52,970 nt of DNA from assembly GCA_947304355.1 (NCBI GenBank), contig CAMZAX010000015.1, forward strand, positions 1-52,970, written 5' to 3'. Below, piece by piece: positions 50,217-52,970 of the stretch; within the stretch, counting starts at the first letter, position 1; every line of letters starts with the position of its first letter. A program made the position numbers and the translations under genes. The notes under the pieces were generated by a model that saw only the letters and a program-made list of their open reading frames with translations, ran no database searches and was not told the origin of the DNA. The stretch is from an uncultured Selenomonadales bacterium. GTDB taxonomy: Bacteria; Bacillota; Negativicutes; Selenomonadales; Selenomonadaceae.

Positions 50217-51230
50217 ATGATTGTTGTTATGAAACCCGGTGCCACTCAAGAAAATTTGGCGGCGGTCGTTGATAAGATTGAATCGGCGGGCTTGCGCACG
50301 CACCTTTCCAAGGGCGAGGAAGTCACAATCGTCGGTGTAATCGGCGACAAGAAAATCATCGCCAACCTGGAATTGCAAATGATGGCGGGTGTCGATAAGA
50401 CCGTCCGCATAACCGAAAAATATAAACTCGTAAGCCGCGACTTCCACCCCGAAGACACGATAATCAACGCGGGCGGCGTGAAAATCGGCGGCAATGAAAT
50501 CGTCGTTATGGCGGGTCCTTGCGCTGTCGAGAGCCTTGAACAGTTGCGCGAGGCTGCCTCTGCAGTCAAAGCTTGCGGCGCGAAATTCCTGCGCGGCGGC
50601 GCATTCAAGCCGAGAACTTCGCCCTACGACTTCCAAGGCTTCGGCGTAGAGGGCTTGAAACTTTTGCGCAAGGTTGCGGATGAATTTGACCTGCGCGTCG
50701 TCACGGAGATTGTCGACAAGGACGACATAGAATTTTTCTGCGAATACGCGGACATCTTGCAAGTTGGTGCGCGCAATATGCAGAACTTCCAAATGCTCAA
50801 GGCGTTGGGCAAGTGCACTAAGCCCGTCCTGCTCAAGCGCGGTTTGTCGGCAACGATAAGCGAATGGCTCAACGCGGCTGAATACATCATGAGCGGCGGC
50901 AACGAGCAAGTCATTTTCTGCGAACGCGGCATCCGAACTTACGAGACGTTCACGCGCAACACGCTGGACTTGTCGGCAGTGGCGGCTGTCAAGGAGCTGT
51001 CGCACTTGCCGATAGTCGTTGACCCGTCGCACGGCACGGGGCGTTGGAAAATGGTTGCACCCATGGCACGGGCAGCAATCGCGGCGGGCGCGGACGGCTT
51101 GATAATCGAAGTGCATCCGCACCCCGAAAAAGCTTTGTCTGACGGCGACCAATCGCTTACGCCCGAAGCTTTCAAGACGCTGATGGGCAACCTCGACGGC
51201 ATTGCACACGTAATGGGGCGGACGATATGA
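50217..51230 (+). CDS. aroF: DAHP synthase, type I-beta with N-terminal regulatory domain
   Basis: Condenses phosphoenolpyruvate and erythrose 4-phosphate, the first step of the shikimate pathway. 337 residues: about 70 residues of ferredoxin-like regulatory domain (MIVVMKPGATQEN ... VGVIGDKK), then the barrel with VVMAGPCAVES, RGGAFKPRTSPYDFQG, VGARNMQNF, VVDPSHGTGR and EVHPHPEKALSDGDQSL, which hold the substrate and metal residues. The N-terminal extension is the type that senses tyrosine or phenylalanine in related enzymes. AAAGGAG precedes the ATG. It overlaps tyrA by four bases (ATGA), which suits an aromatic amino acid operon. Confidence 0.96.
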   Translation: MIVVMKPGATQENLAAVVDKIESAGLRTHLSKGEEVTIVGVIGDKKIIANLELQMMAGVDKTVRITEKYKLVSRDFHPEDTIINAGGVKIGGNEIVVMAGPCAVESLEQLREAASAVKACGAKFLRGGAFKPRTSPYDFQGFGVEGLKLLRKVADEFDLRVVTEIVDKDDIEFFCEYADILQVGARNMQNFQMLKALGKCTKPVLLKRGLSATISEWLNAAEYIMSGGNEQVIFCERGIRTYETFTRNTLDLSAVAAVKELSHLPIVVDPSHGTGRWKMVAPMARAAIAAGADGLIIEVHPHPEKALSDGDQSLTPEAFKTLMGNLDGIAHVMGRTI

Positions 51231-52150
51231 GCGACGCAAACAAAACCCTTGTCCCTTGTCCCTTGTCCCCGGTCCCTAAGCTTGCGATAATCGGCGTAGG
51301 ATTAATCGGCGGCTCGTTGGGGCTGTGCCTCAAAGACAAGCTCGGCGACAAAATTTTCATAACGGGGCTGTGTCGTTCGCAAGCGTCCATGCAACGCGCA
51401 ACGGAACTCGGCGCAGTCGATTTGGCAACGTCGGATTTGGCGGCGGTCGTCGGCGACGCTGATATAATCTTCCTAAGCCCGCCCGTCCTGCAAATCGTCC
51501 CGATGGTTAAAAAAATTCTGCCGTTCCTGAAGTCGGGCGCAATCTTGACGGACGCAGGCTCAACCAAGCAATTCATTTGGCATGAGCTGAAACAAATCCT
51601 GCCGCCCGATATTTACTACATTGCGGGACATCCCATGGCAGGTCGCGAGAAATCGGGCGTCGAGGCTGCGTCGAAGGATTTATTTCGCGGCAAAGCTTAC
51701 GTCATAGCCGAAGGCACCGGCGCGCCGCCCGAAGTGCACGAAAAGCTTATGAACATCCTGCGCTTGACAGAGGCGAATTTTTTGGAAATCGACATCGCCA
51801 AGCACGACCGTTGCGCGTCGATTATAAGTCACGTCCCGCACTTGACGGCGGCGGCACTCGTCACGTTGCTCAACGACGCGGGCGACGACCTTGACTCGTG
51901 CTTGAAACTCGTCGGCGGCGGCTTCAAGGATACCACGCGCATTGCCAGTTCCAACGCCGATATGTGGGCTGATATTTGCATGACCAACGGCGAGGCTATC
52001 GCGACGCACCTGCGCGACCTGCAAGATATTTTGGGCGGCGTCATTGCGGCGATTGAAAATCACGACCGTCAAGCCGTTCACGACTACTTTGCCAAGTCCA
52101 AAGCTCGTCGCGACAAAATTCTTGAGACAATTACTTTCGACCCGAACTGA
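51227..52150 (+). CDS. tyrA: Prephenate dehydrogenase
   Basis: Oxidises and decarboxylates prephenate to 4-hydroxyphenylpyruvate for tyrosine, using NAD+. The 307 residues open the Rossmann fold with IIGVGLIGGSLG near 21, then DIIFLSPPV, LTDAGSTKQ, AGHPMAGREKSG (catalytic His), HVPHLTAAAL and the GFKDTTRIASSNADMW helix domain. No ACT domain is present. Odd: residues 7-17 (TLVPCPLSPVP) are encoded by a run of the CCCTTGT heptamer inserted between the ATGA-coupled start and the fold, lengthening the N-terminus. Confidence 0.95.
   Translation: MSDANKTLVPCPLSPVPKLAIIGVGLIGGSLGLCLKDKLGDKIFITGLCRSQASMQRATELGAVDLATSDLAAVVGDADIIFLSPPVLQIVPMVKKILPFLKSGAILTDAGSTKQFIWHELKQILPPDIYYIAGHPMAGREKSGVEAASKDLFRGKAYVIAEGTGAPPEVHEKLMNILRLTEANFLEIDIAKHDRCASIISHVPHLTAAALVTLLNDAGDDLDSCLKLVGGGFKDTTRIASSNADMWADICMTNGEAIATHLRDLQDILGGVIAAIENHDRQAVHDYFAKSKARRDKILETITFDPN
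51246..51277 (+). repeat. CCCTTGT heptamer run inside tyrA
   Basis: Three exact tandem CCCTTGT units and one degenerate unit (CCCCGGT), starting seven codons into tyrA; frame kept. Confidence 0.88.
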
Positions 52151-52157
52151 ACTTTTC

Positions 52158-52185
52158 GCTCCGCCGACTGCGCGGGGCTTTTTTT
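52158..52185 (+). terminator. Terminator of aroF-tyrA
   Basis: GCTCCGC / GCGGGGC stem (one G-U) with a seven-base loop and T7. Confidence 0.8.
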
Positions 52186-52200
52186 ATGTCAAAAAATTTT

Positions 52201-52228
52201 TTGCAGGGCAGTGATTTTCTGATATAAT
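52201..52228 (+). promoter_or_regulatory. flhF promoter
   Basis: TTGCAG at 52201-52206, 16-base spacer, TATAAT at 52223-52228 with TGA upstream; a housekeeping rather than a flagellar-sigma promoter. Confidence 0.75.
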
Positions 52229-52262
52229 CTCTCTGCAGAAAAGTAATTGGTGGTGAATTCGT

Positions 52263-52970
52263 TTGCAGATAAAAGTTTTTAAAGCTGGCAATATGAAAGA
52301 CGCAATGGCGGCCATGAAAGCGGAACTCGGCGATGACGCCGTCATATTGCACAGCAAAAAGTATAAGGAAGGCGGCATTTTGGGCTTGGGCAGTCGTGAA
52401 GTCGTCGAGATAACTGCTGCCGTCGAAGAAATTTCCATGCCCAAAAAACCCGACCCGCCGCGCCTCAAACACCCGACCGTTGTGCCGAATTCTCTTGTGA
52501 CGCGCTACAAGACCGACGGCACCGCACAGGGCGTCGACGAAGCCCGGCAACGCTCGGAACAATTCACGCAAATGGACGCGCTCGCCGAAAAAGTCGCCGC
52601 TCAAAAAGCAATCGCGAATGATTCGGACTCGGACGACGCGCCGACAATAGATTTAGCCGCGCAAGATTCAACTGAACCTGTCGAAGAAACACAATCGCCG
52701 CAAGAATCAACGCAACCCGCTGAAGAATCGCAACCGCCACAAGAATCGTCGCAACCCGCTGAAGAAACGCAACCGCCGCAAGAATCAACGCAACCCGCTG
52801 AAGAAACTCCGCCTGTCGAAGAATCGCCGCAACCCGTCGAAGAAACTCCGCCTGTCGAAGAATCGCCGCAACCCGCTGAAGAAACTCCGCCTGTCGAAGA
52901 ATCGCCGCAACCCGTTGAAGAAACTCCGCCTGTCGAAGAATCGCCGCAACCCGTTGAAGAAACTCCGCCT
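52263..52970 (+). CDS. flhF: FlhF, flagellar placement GTPase (N-terminal part; runs off the window)
   Basis: SRP-type GTPase that sets flagellar number and site. Only the first 236 codons are in the window. The start is TTG at 52263 with GGTGG upstream. The N-terminal domain is recognisable: QIKVFKAGNMKDAMAAMKAEL, then DDAVILHSKKYKEGGILGLG and REVVEITAAV. A long disordered acidic/proline region follows, ending in 39-bp tandem repeats. The NG GTPase domain lies beyond the edge. Confidence 0.88.
   Translation, partial: MQIKVFKAGNMKDAMAAMKAELGDDAVILHSKKYKEGGILGLGSREVVEITAAVEEISMPKKPDPPRLKHPTVVPNSLVTRYKTDGTAQGVDEARQRSEQFTQMDALAEKVAAQKAIANDSDSDDAPTIDLAAQDSTEPVEETQSPQESTQPAEESQPPQESSQPAEETQPPQESTQPAEETPPVEESPQPVEETPPVEESPQPAEETPPVEESPQPVEETPPVEESPQPVEETPP
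52800..52970 (+). repeat. 39-bp tandem repeat in flhF
   Basis: Four full units from 52800 (each encoding EETPPVEESPQP and V or A) and the start of a fifth at 52956; the array continues past the window. More degenerate Gln/Pro/Glu units precede it from about 52670. Confidence 0.92.

Noticed and set aside
1-52970. tRNA or rRNA genes
   Set aside because: I looked for the conserved T-loop and anticodon-arm patterns and for rRNA core motifs in the gaps and saw none.

Overview
Organism. The DNA is GC-rich and AT-poor only in the insertion-sequence remnant at the left edge. The gene content points to an anaerobic, Gram-negative-type Firmicute of the Negativicutes (Selenomonadales-like): heptose kinase (LPS) beside Firmicutes-type genes, menaquinone by the futalosine route (mqnA), flagella (flhF), hydrogenase maturation (hypCDE), a PRD/PTS-type regulator, stand-alone AICAR transformylase, and several very large Asx/Gly-rich beta-roll proteins. 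This placement is inference from gene content only.

Layout. 1-870: an IS4-like transposase fragment beside the orphaned C-terminus of a calcium-binding beta-roll protein. 869-3227: guaA-mqnA. 3264-3578: a structured small transcript with a 25-residue hydrophobic ORF. 3621-7021: YjiH-type membrane protein, TerD, and a TerD-TerA fusion. 7032-9303: a glycosyltransferase and a GIY-YIG homing-type endonuclease. 9307-14194: a four-gene operon on the minus strand, TerD-TerD-secreted MTA/SAH nucleosidase-like protein-Ca2+ P-type ATPase. 14380-19266: a 1628-residue RTX-like repeat protein. 19327-25668: YhdT/PanF, a membrane diguanylate cyclase, cmk, pckA with a coupled small ORF. 25903-31831: HNH endonuclease, hypC-hypD-hypE, a PRD regulator, a FecE-like ATPase. 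31852-44613: a secreted TPR protein, three beta-roll proteins sharing one C-terminal domain (one 1948 residues long with an embedded alpha/beta hydrolase), and alaS between them. 44752-52970: HSDR_N protein, ABC-2 permease, AICAR transformylase, heptose kinase, a candidate type I toxin-antitoxin locus, PHP phosphatase, rpe, aroF-tyrA and the start of flhF.

How it works together. A calcium theme runs through the accessory genes: four TerD-type domains, a Ca2+ ATPase and four RTX-like surface/secreted proteins. The housekeeping genes are in short, often overlapping operons. Promoters are unusually easy to read because most carry an extended -10 (TGnTATAAT) and often sit directly against a neighbouring terminator.

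Most notable. (1) 48311-48630 has every sequence hallmark of a type I toxin-antitoxin locus: a 30-residue TxpA/holin-like ORF, Shine-Dalgarno in a hairpin, 5'-3' mRNA pairing, and a convergent antisense RNA with its own strong promoter and terminator. (2) The 11-mer CCGCGCAGATT occurs 12 times exactly on both strands, far above chance. (3) Three families of heptamer tandem repeats abut stop codons, and one has inserted in frame into hypD and tyrA. (4) A C10 tract lies in the leader of a beta-roll gene.
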